49,081 bases of DNA from Bacillus sp. 7884-1 (lineage in GTDB: Bacteria > Bacillota > Bacilli > Bacillales > Cytobacillaceae): positions 1 to 49,081 of the forward strand of contig NZ_NPDD01000217.1 in the NCBI RefSeq assembly GCF_002272245.1, read 5' to 3'. The notes under the pieces are model-generated. The model saw only the letters and a program-made list of their open reading frames with translations, searched no databases and was not told the origin of the DNA. How positions within the stretch are numbered: position 1 is the stretch's first letter; each line of letters opens with the position of its first letter. Shown here one piece after another: positions 49,019 through 49,081 of the stretch. Both the position numbers and the translations under genes were made by a program.

Positions 49019-49081
49019 AAGAGTGTTCCTCTCCTTTAATTTCACTTTTCTATACGTTTTCCATCCAATTATGTTTCATAA

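Overview
The window looks like chromosome of a low-G+C Bacillaceae (Bacillus/Neobacillus-type; genus not resolvable by eye). Clues are a kamA-yokU lysine locus relic, a YjcZ-type micro-ORF, a secreted LVIVD-repeat protein, a BsuPI-domain protein, strong AGGAGG-type ribosome binding sites and Bacillus-type terminators.

Layout. (1) 0-10 kb is a decay zone. It holds relics of yokU, kamA, a DUF4279 gene, two plasmid-type genes, the 3' end of a tRNA-Val, an IS1182 transposase tail, a P-loop kinase and a tyrosine integrase lying next to a tRNA-Sec-like gene. A few apparently intact genes sit among them (BsuPI/Gmad2 secreted protein, LVIVD protein). (2) 10.4-24.7 kb is a minus-strand sugar-utilisation cluster: DUF5107-TPR protein, two AraC regulators, lipoprotein sugar-binding protein, two permeases, GH36 alpha-galactosidase, mutarotase-like protein, asparaginase and NagB-type deaminase. 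(3) 24.8-28.7 kb is a decayed conjugative element (integrase relic, FtsK-type ATPase, replication-relaxation protein, VirB2-like pilin). Its FtsK gene is broken by two minus-strand genes of anti-phage type (PutAbiC-like membrane protein, HEPN tail). (4) 28.7-31.7 kb (+ strand) and 38.0-48.3 kb (- strand) are two arrays of mostly single-gene cassettes. Each gene is followed by an imperfect palindromic repeat of about 65-100 bp. (5) 31.7-38.0 kb is a core between the arrays: replication-type wHTH protein, catalytic-domain-only tyrosine recombinase, primase-polymerase and small serine recombinase. (6) 48.3-49.1 kb holds small conserved Bacillus genes.

The most notable feature is the cassette system. 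Each repeat has two boxes. Each box is an inverted pair (AACTAAC / GTTAGTT type) around a roughly 6-nt spacer, the two boxes are mutually complementary, and they are separated by a variable stem-loop. This is the architecture of an integron attC site (R'', L'', L', R'), with cores AACTAAC and GTTAGTT that match the attC consensus RYYYAAC / GTTRRRY at 6 of 7 positions. Box A usually lies within tens of bases after the stop codon of the gene read in the same direction. Both arrays point toward the core, and the core is bounded by inverted copies of the same half-repeat. No IntI is visible; the tyrosine and serine recombinases of the core are the local candidates. Cargo consists of SUKH/DUF4241, DUF2750, DUF3231 and CBO0543 proteins, zinc-ribbon proteins, small kinases, an APH-type kinase and secreted or lipoproteins. 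Older broken copies of the repeat at 2.4, 4.2, 4.4 and 6.5 kb, and a decayed second copy of the 47.7-kb kinase cassette at 3.9-4.2 kb, suggest that the system has been active in this region for a long time. Whether this repeat family has been described before could not be checked.
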